Origin: Thalassoglobus neptunius
GTDB lineage: Bacteria; Planctomycetota; Planctomycetia; Planctomycetales; Planctomycetaceae
Assembly (NCBI RefSeq): GCF_007859735.1
Contig: NZ_SIHI01000001.1
Location: forward strand, 790,170 to 854,169
Reading direction: 5' to 3'
DNA length: 64,000 nucleotides
Position numbers and translations under genes: made by a program. The notes beneath the pieces are model-generated. The model made no database searches. It worked only from the letters and a program-made list of their open reading frames with translations, and was not told the DNA's origin. Numbering within the stretch: the first letter of the stretch is position 1; every line of letters begins with the position of its first letter. Shown piece after piece: positions 9,886 to 19,498 of this stretch.

Positions 9886-11949
9886 TCACGAATGAGCTGA
9901 CGAAACAGCCTTCTCTTTCGAATTAATGAATCGACCGATCCATATCGGAAAGAAGATCATCCCGATGAGGCCGAGGGACGAAAGGATCGCGCCGAGGAAA
10001 TGACTTCGCGGACGGAACACCCAGCGAACGCGTTCGGGAACTTCTTCGTCTCCGCCGGTCAATTTCACGGTGCGATACAATTCCGAATCGAGTTCTTCAT
10101 GAGAAGTGCAGACCCAACCGGGATAGTTCAGGTCGCGAAGTTCAAGAGTTCCTCCGGAAGAGTTGTTGACCTCAGCAATGACTTCATTGGGTGAGACGCT
10201 AAGCGTGACGACAGCGTCCGGGTCTTCAGGAACATGGCACCGGCCCGACGCGTCTGTTAACGAGTAGAAATAGAACGGTTCTCGTCGGCCAAAGGCTCGA
10301 TTGAGCAATGCATCGACCGGTCGCGACTCGAGATTCACGTTCCACAAGGTTTCATTAAGGGGATGCTCTGACAGAATGTGAGTGACACCGAGTTGTTCCA
10401 GCCGTGAACGCTCCTCTTGAATGCGTTCAGGTGCCGCTTCCATCAGGTCGACACGAACCGCTTGTGTTTCGTAAATGGCAGGTCCCAGACCGAGATAAAC
10501 CGGGAGCGAAGAGACGCCCAGCAGCGTGGGCATATTCTGTCCGGGGGCATAGAGACGGACATTGCCATCCAGCTGTCGAAAATATTCTCGCAGCTCACTC
10601 TCGTCTCGATATGTGATCGGAGGATCATCGAGAAGAGTCGCATAGAAGACTTGTCGCATCCAGAACGGGCTGCTCCCCACTTGAAACTTTCGACTCGCTA
10701 CCCACAAATCGCCGACAACGATCAGCACAACAACGAGCCCGAAAACGTTCTTTGTTCGCTTCGACGAATTTCGTTGTGAAACAAGCGACTGAAATCCATT
10801 GCCAGCGAGAATGGCGACTGCGAACGCGGAGATCATTGAGTATCGCCCCGGCCCCCGAAAGAAACCGATTCCGGGAACGTCTGCCAGCCAGTAGGTCGGC
10901 CAGCCAGTCGCCATCAGCAAACCGACAACAAAGATCCCCCACCACCGCCATTGAACTCCCGACAGCTGTCCATGAGATCGAAAGAAGATTCCCAGAATCG
11001 CCAGGACAAGAGGCAGAATTCCGCAGTACACATACGCTTCCACCTGATTGGTTGAGTCGGGAACAGCGAGCCAGTTCGCTTCGACAAGGTATTCATCCGT
11101 GGTCATCTCTCCCGCGTACCAACTCCACGGAGTCCACAGCTGAGAAATCGCAGCTGGAGGCAGATGACCATAAGTTGGAGTGAACGCAACCGCTTCTTCC
11201 TGTCGCTGACTGACAGATTTCAGTTCCCAAGTGGGGATGATTTGAACGCCTGCGATTGCGAAACCGAGCATCAGTGCCCCAGCGATGGCGATCAGCTTCG
11301 TCACTTTCAATCCGGGCTGATCGGACTCTCTGCGCGAAATCAGCCAGGGCCAGACAGCGGCCAGTAGAATTGTGATGAACGCCAGATTGTAATGGCCGGC
11401 CAGCAAATTCAGCCCGAGGATCAGACTCATTGCCGCCAGCGACCAGCGATTCCTCGACTGTAAAAAAACAGTTTCCGCCCATAAGAAGGCGATGCTCCAG
11501 GCTCCACCCACAATCGCCCATTCCAGGCATATCCGAGCGGGGAACCAGCCATAGACGAATGTGACGGCAGCCAAGAGTGAAGGCCATCTGCCTAACCCGA
11601 GTCGGCGCGCAACTCCGTAAGTTGAAACGAACGCGATGACGTAGTGCAGCAACTGGGAGAAATTGTAGGCGGAGTTGATATCGAGAAACCGGTAAAGGAT
11701 GAGGTACACCGGATAGAGCGCCCCCGTCTGGCTTTCCCCGAGAACGGGATATCCGAACCCGACGAGCGGATTCCAAAAGGGGATTTCCGTATTCGCGAGT
11801 GCGTCGGCGAGAACAGCTTTTTGTGGGAAGTAATACGGATATAAGTCTCCGCCGATGAGCCCTCCTCCCTCCCAAAGCGGCCACCAGAAGACCCATGTCA
11901 ATCCGACTGCGAACAGCGCGACTACGCAAGCTGATATGGCTTTTTGCAT
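9886..11949 (-). CDS. YfhO-like polytopic membrane protein (putative GT-C type glycosyltransferase)
   Basis: The 687-residue protein has about twelve membrane segments and the N-terminal features of the YfhO family: GGDLYPYYFPQKAVLADAL in the first large loop (Asp-containing, as in GT-C enzymes) and FWNPLVGFGYPVLGESQTG. A periplasmic C-terminal domain (residues about 430-650) is followed by a last membrane segment. YfhO-like proteins are linked to glycosylation of lipoteichoic acid or other envelope glycans; the acceptor in a planctomycete is unknown. It stands alone and is transcribed towards the symporter gene. Confidence 0.85.
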   Translation of the reverse strand: MQKAISACVVALFAVGLTWVFWWPLWEGGGLIGGDLYPYYFPQKAVLADALANTEIPFWNPLVGFGYPVLGESQTGALYPVYLILYRFLDINSAYNFSQLLHYVIAFVSTYGVARRLGLGRWPSLLAAVTFVYGWFPARICLEWAIVGGAWSIAFLWAETVFLQSRNRWSLAAMSLILGLNLLAGHYNLAFITILLAAVWPWLISRRESDQPGLKVTKLIAIAGALMLGFAIAGVQIIPTWELKSVSQRQEEAVAFTPTYGHLPPAAISQLWTPWSWYAGEMTTDEYLVEANWLAVPDSTNQVEAYVYCGILPLVLAILGIFFRSHGQLSGVQWRWWGIFVVGLLMATGWPTYWLADVPGIGFFRGPGRYSMISAFAVAILAGNGFQSLVSQRNSSKRTKNVFGLVVVLIVVGDLWVASRKFQVGSSPFWMRQVFYATLLDDPPITYRDESELREYFRQLDGNVRLYAPGQNMPTLLGVSSLPVYLGLGPAIYETQAVRVDLMEAAPERIQEERSRLEQLGVTHILSEHPLNETLWNVNLESRPVDALLNRAFGRREPFYFYSLTDASGRCHVPEDPDAVVTLSVSPNEVIAEVNNSSGGTLELRDLNYPGWVCTSHEELDSELYRTVKLTGGDEEVPERVRWVFRPRSHFLGAILSSLGLIGMIFFPIWIGRFINSKEKAVSSAHS

Positions 11950-12433
11950 TACGTCAACTCGGGACTTTTCAGCCCCTCTATTTCAGAGGATTTCAGGAAG
12001 TGCGGCACGCAAACTGCATTATTACGATTCGACAATTCTGTCGCCACATCCTCCCTCAACGAGATCTCACAACAGTCCTTGCCAATGCGTTCAGTGAGTC
12101 AAAACACTGGTGATTTCGCAGTTCATGAGAAACAGCGATTCGAGTATTGACAGGGTCCGTTGTGCTTTCGACAATCCTGGCTTGTAATTCGTACAAATCG
12201 GCATGAAGCCAAACACAATGAATGGAATCACACTCTTTCAAAGGACCGCTGTCGTCCTTCTACGAATTTTCCAACAACTGACGGAACGACAAATCTCTTA
12301 ATCAAACCGCCACGGAGGCTCGGGTTCTCGGATCTGTGTGATGCAGCCCGAAGAACTTGACCATTGGAACCACCCTGCTCGCTTCAGTCTGAGAACGCTC
12401 TCTCTGACAGGATCGACTTCTGGAGTACATCTT
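11950..12433. other. Divergent intergenic region
   Basis: About 480 bases separate the starts of the YfhO-like gene and the thioredoxin-protease gene. I find no supported coding frame; the short frames here have no recognisable domain or ribosome binding site. The region must carry both promoters. A small perfect inverted repeat (CCTCT-N5-AGAGG, near 11975) is the only structure noted. Confidence 0.35.
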
Positions 12434-14161
12434 ATGTTACGTACAGCGACGGCCTGCATCCTAAGCCTGATGTGTTCAACTGCGCTCTGCCTGGACGATC
12501 AAAACGTCCTTTATGACTTCAGTGCCACATGGTGCGGTCCCTGTCAAAAAGTCGCTCCCGTCGTGGACCGCCTTCACCGAGAGGGACTTCCCGTCCGCAA
12601 AGTTGATATCGATCAAGAACGTGACCTCGCTGCCCGTTACGGCATCAAAGCTGTTCCAACTTTTGTGCTTGTGATCGATGGAAAAGAGGTCGAAAGACGT
12701 TCGGGATACATGTCCGAAACTGACTTGCGACGACTCGCCGGGAAAATTCCTCAATCGAGCGCAGCTCAGCCCAAAGGCTCGATGCTCGCAGAAAACCAGT
12801 CGAATGGACCATCCGGCATTGATCTCGGAACACCCGGAGCAATCCAAACACCTGCCGGCTCTTCCTCTGAAACGTCGCAACCCGCTGCCCAGCAAGACGA
12901 TGCACCATCCGCTCTCGCGAGTTTGAACCCTTTCCGCAAGAAAGACGGGACGACCGAAGCTCTCGTGCGTGGCAACGACTCTCCAGCTGGCACCTCAGCA
13001 GATGGAACTTCTCAAAAAGCGAACGATCCGATGCAGGCCAGTGTTCGGATTCGAGTTTTCATTGACGGGAAGATCAATCTCGGATCAGGAACTGTGATTG
13101 CCAGCAAACCGGGACACACCGTGATCCTGACCTGCGGACACATCTTCCGAAACTTCCAGCAAGACTCGAAAATCGAAGTCGATTTCATTCGGGACGGAAA
13201 GTCAATTGAGCACGTCGCGACCGTTGAGAAATTTGACACCGAATCGGATCTCGGCATCATCGTCGTGAATACCGATCAGGCAATGCCCGTTGCACCCATT
13301 GCGATGCTGCCACACACTCCCGATGTTGGAGACTCAGTCGCCGGAATCGGTTGCAGTGCGGGAGACCTTCCGACCCGGAATGACATTCAGATCACAGCGA
13401 TCGATCGCTATGAAGGCCCGAACAACATTGAATGTACTGGACTCCCCGTTCAGGGACGTTCCGGGGGCGGACTGTTCAACCATAACGCGGAAATCGTCGG
13501 CGTCTGTATCGCTGCGGATCGCGATCGTGAACGCGGTCTATATTCCGGGCTGCACGCGATTCATCAAATTCTCGACGAATGCCACCTGTCGCATCTCTAC
13601 CAGCCTGCAACCCAGAACGCTCCCGAAATCCAATTTGCGGACGCGACTCGTCCATCGAATGGCCTGAATCAAGCTCAGCCGATGCCTTCAGATTTTGCCG
13701 CCACAGATACTCAGCCAGTGACGGAAATCGCGACCAATGCACCCTCCGCTCCTGTCGCTGCTGTGCAAACGACTCCAGCTCATGCCGCAACACCTTCTTC
13801 GATTCCATCTCAGCCGGTGGACCTTCAGGCGGGACGTCAGGAAGTCGTCGTGATTATTCGTGATCCTTCCAATCCAGAAGGAGCGAATCGAGTTGTGATC
13901 ATCCACGATGCCAGCGAGAAATTCCTCTCGTATCTCAATGGAGAACTCGACCCCCAGAGTTCACAGCCTCAACGAATGATGTCATCCGCGATCCAAGTTC
14001 CGGAAGTTTCCCGTCAACTCCGCTCAGCGAGTGACGCATCATCCGTCGTCGCCAAGGGACTTCGCTATTCCGGAAGAACAGCTTCGCTGCAGCAGACATC
14101 ACTTTCTCAGTCTTCTGGTCCTCAACGATTCGTCCGCAACCAACCTCGCGTGGCTCGATAA
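12434..14161 (+). CDS. Secreted thioredoxin - trypsin-like serine protease fusion
   Basis: The 575-residue protein starts with a signal peptide (TACILSLMCSTALC). A thioredoxin domain follows (residues about 22-115) with the active-site ATWCGPCQK and the cis-Pro loop KAVPTFVLV. After a low-complexity Ser/Ala/Pro/Gln linker, a trypsin/HtrA-type fold (about 195-380) shows His in LTCGHIF, Asp in ESDLGIIVV and Ser in QGRSGGGLF. The C-terminal part is disordered with a short β-rich segment. It should act outside the cytoplasmic membrane, combining disulfide chemistry with proteolysis. The ATG at 12434 was chosen because it begins the signal peptide; upstream in-frame codons have no such signal. No operon partners. 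Domain calls are firm; physiological role is unknown. Confidence 0.85.
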   Translation: MLRTATACILSLMCSTALCLDDQNVLYDFSATWCGPCQKVAPVVDRLHREGLPVRKVDIDQERDLAARYGIKAVPTFVLVIDGKEVERRSGYMSETDLRRLAGKIPQSSAAQPKGSMLAENQSNGPSGIDLGTPGAIQTPAGSSSETSQPAAQQDDAPSALASLNPFRKKDGTTEALVRGNDSPAGTSADGTSQKANDPMQASVRIRVFIDGKINLGSGTVIASKPGHTVILTCGHIFRNFQQDSKIEVDFIRDGKSIEHVATVEKFDTESDLGIIVVNTDQAMPVAPIAMLPHTPDVGDSVAGIGCSAGDLPTRNDIQITAIDRYEGPNNIECTGLPVQGRSGGGLFNHNAEIVGVCIAADRDRERGLYSGLHAIHQILDECHLSHLYQPATQNAPEIQFADATRPSNGLNQAQPMPSDFAATDTQPVTEIATNAPSAPVAAVQTTPAHAATPSSIPSQPVDLQAGRQEVVVIIRDPSNPEGANRVVIIHDASEKFLSYLNGELDPQSSQPQRMMSSAIQVPEVSRQLRSASDASSVVAKGLRYSGRTASLQQTSLSQSSGPQRFVRNQPRVAR

Positions 14162-14286
14162 GACGGACTTGAGATTGACGAACCCAACAAATCAGTGTAC
14201 GCTGATCCATTGACACTTCAACGCGGTCACCCCGCAGGAGAGCCATTTCTGAGCATCCCGTCATAAGCCCATTCCAGGAGGTCGGA

Positions 14287-14718
14287 ATGAATCAAAACCC
14301 TCAATTGCGACGATGTACCGAGTTGGAATACATACTTCTCGGCGACTTGCGAGATCTCCTGGAAGAGCCAGCTGACAACGAAACGGCACGCTGGCTCATC
14401 GCGGTGCTTGATGCTCTCCTGGAGGCACTCCCCGAAGAATACTCCCTGAAAACAAGTCACGGGTACTTGTCAGACGTGGTCGAGTCCGTCCCTGAGTGGG
14501 ACAATCGAGTGAACGCGCTGGAGGATGAATACTTCCGCTTGTTCCGACGACTGGGGCAGCTGCGTTCGCAAGTCGTACTTGGAGTCGACTTCCAAAGAGT
14601 CGCCAAGCAGGTCTCGATCGATCTCAAAGATTGGATGACCGCTTTTGTCTCTCATCATCAGCAAGAGAGAGAACTCGTTTCTATGGCGGCGACCTATGAA
14701 GTGGGCGGCAATGGCTGA
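14287..14718 (+). CDS. Hypothetical helical protein
   Basis: A 143-residue soluble, acidic, mostly helical protein with Leu-rich stretches (YILLGDLRDLLEEP, LIAVLDALLEALP) and a C-terminal HHQQERELV. I do not recognise a family. GGAGG at about 14277 (ccaggaggtcggaatg) gives a good ribosome binding site for the ATG at 14287, which supports a real gene. It stands between the thioredoxin-protease gene and a convergent secreted protein gene; the gap after it contains a small GC hairpin near 14828-14841. Confidence 0.7.
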   Translation: MNQNPQLRRCTELEYILLGDLRDLLEEPADNETARWLIAVLDALLEALPEEYSLKTSHGYLSDVVESVPEWDNRVNALEDEYFRLFRRLGQLRSQVVLGVDFQRVAKQVSIDLKDWMTAFVSHHQQERELVSMAATYEVGGNG

Positions 14719-14876
14719 CGTTCTCTAGGACCGCCTTCGCCCCTGTGTTTTGCTGAATTGTACATTGAGTCAGAAACCGTTTCAGGACGCCACCAGGAAG
14801 ATCTTCGCTATCGGAATGCGGTCATTCCCGCACGCGCGGGCCAGTCCACCGCAGGATCGTCTTCAATGCGGATGAC

Positions 14877-16313
14877 CTATCGCGGAGTGGGAGACAGTGG
14901 TTGCGTGAATCGGAGACTCTGAACGAGGTCCAGGTCTTTCGATTCGAGCTGTTCAAGCAGTGTTGGCTCGATCGAGAAAACGAACGAGAACTGACGTCCC
15001 TGAGGGTTCACGACGAGATAATAGATCCACGACATCGGGATCTGGGCCGAAGCACTCGCCCCTTTCACTTCGTACTGACCATTCGCGACGACGCGATAAA
15101 TCTTGCGGTCATCCCCCGTCTCGATTTCTTCCCGTTCTCCGAACTCCTGAAACTTGTCACCGAGCGAACTCTGAATGTCGTTTTCAAACTGCTCAAGCGG
15201 AATTCGTTCTCCGGGGGCAGCGGGAGGAAGCGGTGAGACGTTGCATTGAGAAACAAGACTGCCGTGCTCGACGAGTCGCAGAATTGAGACCGGGTTTGAG
15301 CCGCTTGCAACGGTTTGAAAGAGATGCCAGTCGCGGAGATGTGAGAGTTGCAGCCCCCATTCCGGAACGGTGAACGTCAGTTTCAACTGTGAAGGGTCAG
15401 GTTCGAAACCAATGGACTGCAGCAACTCGGGAGTGATCTCATCCTGAGAGGACGCAACTTTTCGAACGAGATTGGAAGTCACTTTCACATCCATCCCGGG
15501 ATTGACGGTCCCGATATCTGCCAGAATCACATAGATGACCCGAGTCTGAGCGACGTGTGAAGTTCGACGGTCATAGATAACGGTCCCTTTGACTTCGACT
15601 TTCGTCTTCGCCCCGAGACGTTCCCCTTCAACGGTTCCGCTCAAACTGATTTTGGCCGAGATTCGATTGGCTTCGCTCAGCTTGCACTCAAAGTCTGACG
15701 TCTTGACGGCCTCGATCCCGGTGAGCATCTGAATGGCCCAGTCAGGGGGAGTCCAGCTGTCACCAATTTCCTGATCTGTTTCAGGGAGTAAGCCAATCAC
15801 CGCCAACGGATCTCCTGGAAGTTCCAGCAGATCGAGACTGTCACGGGTCAAATTTCCGCTAAGAGGATAATTCTGCACACCCTCACGTCGACCGGCCGCC
15901 ACAATCTTCCGCGTATCGGCTGGCAGAGTGGACTCGGTTCGGTAGTCATTGACATCGGTGACCAGATCGGCGCGTGAGAAGATTCTCAAGGATCGCAAGG
16001 CGAAGGCATCGCGTCCGGCAGGAGGCAACAGCTTCTCAAGAAACTGAAATCCTGCCTCAGCTTTGAGCGGAAGTCGATCTTTTTCCGTTTGGGATTTGGC
16101 CGTCACCACAGATCCCACGGTTTGAATCTGAGCCTGACAACTGAAGGCATGCTCAGAAAGATACGACTCTTTCAAAGAGATCGATTCACCGCGGAGTTCA
16201 GGGCAGAACGTCCCGCTAAACAATACGAATGTCACTGCGATCGCTGTTCGATACTGCGTTGATTTCCAACTCAGACCGTTCGACAGCAAGGAAAAGTTCG
16301 AATTGCGAGCCAT
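14877..16313 (-). CDS. Hypothetical secreted protein
   Basis: The 478-residue protein begins with an N-terminal signal (AIAVTFVLFSGTFC), possibly a lipoprotein-like or cleaved signal, followed by a β-rich region with many Thr/Val/Lys strands (residues about 200-300, e.g. KTKVEVKGTVIYDRRTSHV). The C-terminal part resembles a DUF1795/PsbP-like layout only loosely. The ATG at 16313 was preferred because AGGGAGGG lies 4-5 bases upstream on this strand. No named domain is certain. It is probably periplasmic or attached to the envelope. Confidence 0.7.
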   Translation of the reverse strand: MARNSNFSLLSNGLSWKSTQYRTAIAVTFVLFSGTFCPELRGESISLKESYLSEHAFSCQAQIQTVGSVVTAKSQTEKDRLPLKAEAGFQFLEKLLPPAGRDAFALRSLRIFSRADLVTDVNDYRTESTLPADTRKIVAAGRREGVQNYPLSGNLTRDSLDLLELPGDPLAVIGLLPETDQEIGDSWTPPDWAIQMLTGIEAVKTSDFECKLSEANRISAKISLSGTVEGERLGAKTKVEVKGTVIYDRRTSHVAQTRVIYVILADIGTVNPGMDVKVTSNLVRKVASSQDEITPELLQSIGFEPDPSQLKLTFTVPEWGLQLSHLRDWHLFQTVASGSNPVSILRLVEHGSLVSQCNVSPLPPAAPGERIPLEQFENDIQSSLGDKFQEFGEREEIETGDDRKIYRVVANGQYEVKGASASAQIPMSWIYYLVVNPQGRQFSFVFSIEPTLLEQLESKDLDLVQSLRFTQPLSPTPR

Positions 16314-16438
16314 CTGCCCTCCCTGGTACTCAAGATCCGGTGACTGACTCACCGACCGAGTCGAGACAAACTCATTCCACGCGAGAGATCGAGAGCTGAG
16401 GCCGCTCAAGTCGCTCGCGTATCGAAGAGGTTCGTCGA

Positions 16439-16804
16439 TTATTCCTCTTCGTCTCCACCGACGGCGACTTTCGTGGCGTCTTCGTCTTCCCAGGACATCA
16501 TTCGCTCATCGTCCACCTGAACGGAAACTCGATCTTCTTCCGCTGGTTCGATGACAGCGCCCCATTTGGCGAGTTCGTCGCCATGTTCGCCGGCAACAAC
16601 GGTGAAATCATCGCGGATGGCTCTCCACCACTGAAGGTGAGGCCAGTCACGGCGGATGGTTTTGAGACAGGTCAACATTGCGCGACCATTGGCTCCAGCA
16701 CTGAATCCAGCCCGATTAGCGACGGCCGAATAAGTTGCAATTTTATCTGCTCGCTTCAATTCCCAAAGAACCTCTGCGACAGCTGGAGCACGAGTAGAAG
16801 CCAT
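16439..16804 (-). CDS. Small protein with possible MGMT/ATL-type DNA-binding domain
   Basis: The 121-residue protein starts at the ATG at 16804, 9 bases after AAGGA. Residues about 10-70 (KIATYSAVANRAGFSAGA, then LTCLKTIRRDWPHLQWWR) resemble the winged helix of alkyltransferase-like proteins, where TYG.VA..AG precedes a PWWRVI-type segment. The reactive PCHR cysteine motif of O6-methylguanine methyltransferases is absent, as in ATL proteins. The C-terminus is very acidic (EDEDATKVAVGGDEEE). If the match is right it would bind DNA, perhaps alkylated DNA, without transferring the alkyl group. This is a motif-level judgement. Confidence 0.55.
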   Translation of the reverse strand: MASTRAPAVAEVLWELKRADKIATYSAVANRAGFSAGANGRAMLTCLKTIRRDWPHLQWWRAIRDDFTVVAGEHGDELAKWGAVIEPAEEDRVSVQVDDERMMSWEDEDATKVAVGGDEEE

Positions 16805-17201
16805 AATCCGTTCCTTTTCTGAAACCCACTTTCCAAACAGTAATTTTACCCAATTTTGTCTACTTCTACGGTACTGAAATCGCATTCATCAGACAAGTAG
16901 GGACTTGTTCACACGAAATCATCCGCTGGTCATCTCGGATTCGAGACCCTTCAGCCCGTTCTTCAGGTTTCCCCGACATTCGTCTGAACTCGAAGCTTTG
17001 AATGAGCACTCAATTGGCTCGTGCCATCTGCTCGCGCGATTCGCAGTGAGCGATCGGGTTGGAAGCTCGAGAGATCGTTCGAAGAATTCTCTGACTGGTC
17101 AATCGTTCGCCTTTTCTGATGCGACGGAGATTCGGGCGTTTTGATTGATGAGAACTGACCAGAGAATCAACCTCGCGCGACCGGAGCACAAGGAAACAGC
17201 A
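16805..17201. other. Intergenic region without recognised gene
   Basis: Roughly 400 bases lie between two minus-strand genes. The region should contain the promoter of the 16439-16804 gene; CTACTT and AAGTAG near 16860-16900 form a short inverted repeat. No coding frame with a credible start or family was found. Confidence 0.35.
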
Positions 17202-18266
17202 TCACGGAATGAGCAGGATGAGCCCCGCCGTGGCCAGCCCCTGAGCGGTCGCACCTCGCAAACTGAACGGAGGATACTCGCATGTGTAACATGCATGATC
17301 GCCCGGTTGAGTCTCCCCGAGAGTATAAACCGTTTCGTAAGAGGGATTTGCTCCGATCAGATAGGGAAGAATCGGAACTGTCCCTAAGAAGCGGACTCCG
17401 GAAAAGACTGGCTGACAGATGCCGTGAGAGAATCCGTGGCGTTCCAGGTTCGAATCTTCGAAGTAGAGCGGCTGATGATTCAGCAGCGACGCATTCCAAT
17501 ACTCTGTCGTCGCCGACCAGTTTCGTGAAGTTGCCGGAGGATGAGCACGTCCGTTGATTCCGGCAAACAGCACCTCTGCCCGGTTCTCGGGAAGCGACCC
17601 TTGGGGCGGAGTGATATCGAGTGAGATCTGACTCAGTGAGAGTTTGAAATCTCCTTCGACGGCCCGTGCTTCTTCCACCGAACCACCGGGCTCGATGGCT
17701 GCAGAGGAATTCAACACTCCGCCGTGAAACTCAGTTCTCGGAACGGTTTGAATGAAGTTGCCCAATGAATATCCGTTCGGCATGCAACCTTCGAGGTACA
17801 TGCTGTTGTATCGCCAATTGACAAGTTTGTACTGCCAGCGACACATCAGAGACGGCTTCTCTCCGTAGGCAGCTTCGTAGCTCTCTTTCCAGCGTTTGAA
17901 TTCGGAATCGGATTCCACAAAGCACCTGCCTGACTCGTGAACATCTCCAGTGGAACCACTCGCCCCCGCAGAATTTGGCTGTCCCATATACGGACAACAA
18001 GCCAGCGCTGCTGGCGATGGCCCAGCCACGCAGGAAGCCTTCTCTCCGTGAAAGCAAACCTTTCCAGAGCGGAGAACCGGCGGCGAGGAATGAGCGTCAC
18101 AGGCAACGTATGGAGAACATTCTGGTTCACTCAACGCAGAGAGACACTCGTCGGAGAAGATGTCCCCAGCCTGCCCGATTTCACACAGACACAGCAGACT
18201 CCAGACACACGTCAACACAGCACTCGTTCTTCTCAGGACCCGTCCTGACTGGGATTGAGTGAGCAT
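17202..18266 (-). CDS. Cysteine-rich secreted protein of unknown function
   Basis: The 354-residue protein begins with a signal peptide (SAVLTCVWSLLCLCEIGQAG). The mature part has many Cys residues, several in CxC or CC pairs (ALACCPYMG, HACYTCEYP), and ends in a hydrophobic Ala/Leu segment (GLATAGLILLIP) that could be a membrane anchor. I do not recognise the family; the Trp/Tyr/Asn-rich middle (FKRWKESYEAAYGEKPS) suggests a planctomycete-specific envelope protein. The ATG at 18266 was preferred over one 20 codons upstream because it yields a standard signal peptide. The Cys pairs suggest disulfides or metal binding outside the cell. Confidence 0.7.
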   Translation of the reverse strand: MLTQSQSGRVLRRTSAVLTCVWSLLCLCEIGQAGDIFSDECLSALSEPECSPYVACDAHSSPPVLRSGKVCFHGEKASCVAGPSPAALACCPYMGQPNSAGASGSTGDVHESGRCFVESDSEFKRWKESYEAAYGEKPSLMCRWQYKLVNWRYNSMYLEGCMPNGYSLGNFIQTVPRTEFHGGVLNSSAAIEPGGSVEEARAVEGDFKLSLSQISLDITPPQGSLPENRAEVLFAGINGRAHPPATSRNWSATTEYWNASLLNHQPLYFEDSNLERHGFSHGICQPVFSGVRFLGTVPILPYLIGANPSYETVYTLGETQPGDHACYTCEYPPFSLRGATAQGLATAGLILLIP

Positions 18267-18594
18267 TTTGAAGACCTGTTGTCGAATATGAAGTGCAAGG
18301 TGAGCGAAACGACCGAACAGAGGCATAAGACACGCAATCCGTCCGGCACTGATTAGAATCGTCGAGCGGTTGCAGCGGAATGCAATAAGATTCCTACATC
18401 CGCTATCCTGTCCCTATCTCACCTTGTTTAACAGGCGAGCACCGTGTTGAACGGGCGCGGACTCGTCAAACAGGTCGAATTTGTTCTCCCGGCGACGTCA
18501 ACACTATCCCCGAATGGATTGAAAGAGTGAAGATCTCTCAGTTCGCAGATTTTGGGATCGGTCCGGAAAACATCCCAACACGGAAAGTTGACGA
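18267..18594. other. Divergent intergenic region
   Basis: About 330 bases separate the Cys-rich secreted protein and the CitG-like gene, which are transcribed away from each other. No supported gene is seen. Promoters for both must lie here, but no clear boxes or operators were recognised. Confidence 0.35.
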
Positions 18595-19482
18595 ATGTCA
18601 CGCCGGCTGAATTTGGCCATCGACACAAAATCGTCGCAAATCACGACAGCTTGCCTTCTTGAAGCGGCCGCTCGCAAGCCGGGAAACGTGCATCCACAGG
18701 CTCAGTTCGACGACCTCACCTTCTCCAACTTCGAAACCGCGGCTCAGATCACCGGGCAGATTCTCGGAGACGAACAACGCTCTCTGTCTGTCGCTGCGCA
18801 GATTCTCTCGGTCGTGCGAAAAACGCGTGAACAAGTTCAGTCCAACGTGAACCTCGGAATACTGCTGCTCCTTGCGCCCATGGCAGCAGTGGAGAACCAT
18901 TTGTCGCTGGAAGAGGGAATCCACGATGTGCTGGCAGCTCTCGATCCACGCGAAGCTTCGATCGTCTATCAGGCAATTCGCGAGTCACAGCCCGGGGGAA
19001 TGGGAACTTCCCAGCAACAGGATGTCACTTCCGAGCCGACTCAGCCACTCGTCGCGTGCATGCAGTTTGCTGCCGCGAAAGACACCATCGCCCGGCAATA
19101 CACGACAGATTTCTCCCTGATTCTCGGTCAGGGACGCGAACTGTTCTGTCAGTGGTGGGAGCGAACGCTGGACTGGGAAGTGAGCGTAATTGGAACTCAA
19201 CTGGAATTGATGCATCGGGTTCCGGATACTCTCATCATCCGAAAATGCGGTCGTGAAACTGGAGAAATTTCCGCTCTCAAAGCTGCCGAAGTCCTTGAGA
19301 AAGGATGGCCAGACACGCAGCAAGGCAAGATCGCTCTCTCCGAATTTGACCAATGGCTGCGGGCCGATGGTCACCGGCGAAATCCGGGAACTACCGCTGA
19401 TCTCATTGCAGCGATATTGTATGGAGCCATTCGCGACGGACACTGGGGTCCCCCTTCGCAGATCATGATTTCAGAAACGTAA
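18595..19482 (+). CDS. CitG/MdcB-like triphosphoribosyl-dephospho-CoA synthase family protein
   Basis: The 295-residue protein matches the CitG family: ACLLEAAARKPGNVHP near the N-terminus, NVNLGILLLLAPMA in the middle, then DVTSEPTQPLVACMQFAAA and a C-terminal NPGTTADLIAAILYGAIRDG. CitG attaches a triphosphoribosyl group to dephospho-CoA to make the prosthetic group of citrate or malonate lyase, but no lyase genes are near. In planctomycetes and methylotrophs CitG-like genes occur with tetrahydromethanopterin genes, and the next gene 16 bases downstream is a pterin synthase homologue. I infer a role in C1-cofactor synthesis rather than citrate metabolism. Confidence 0.85.
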   Translation: MSRRLNLAIDTKSSQITTACLLEAAARKPGNVHPQAQFDDLTFSNFETAAQITGQILGDEQRSLSVAAQILSVVRKTREQVQSNVNLGILLLLAPMAAVENHLSLEEGIHDVLAALDPREASIVYQAIRESQPGGMGTSQQQDVTSEPTQPLVACMQFAAAKDTIARQYTTDFSLILGQGRELFCQWWERTLDWEVSVIGTQLELMHRVPDTLIIRKCGRETGEISALKAAEVLEKGWPDTQQGKIALSEFDQWLRADGHRRNPGTTADLIAAILYGAIRDGHWGPPSQIMISET

Positions 19483-19498
19483 TCTCAACGAGTTCTCC

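Noticed and set aside
14828-14841. Small hairpin CCCGC-ACGC-GCGGG between convergent genes
   Set aside because: Too short and without a T run to call as a terminator; noted only.
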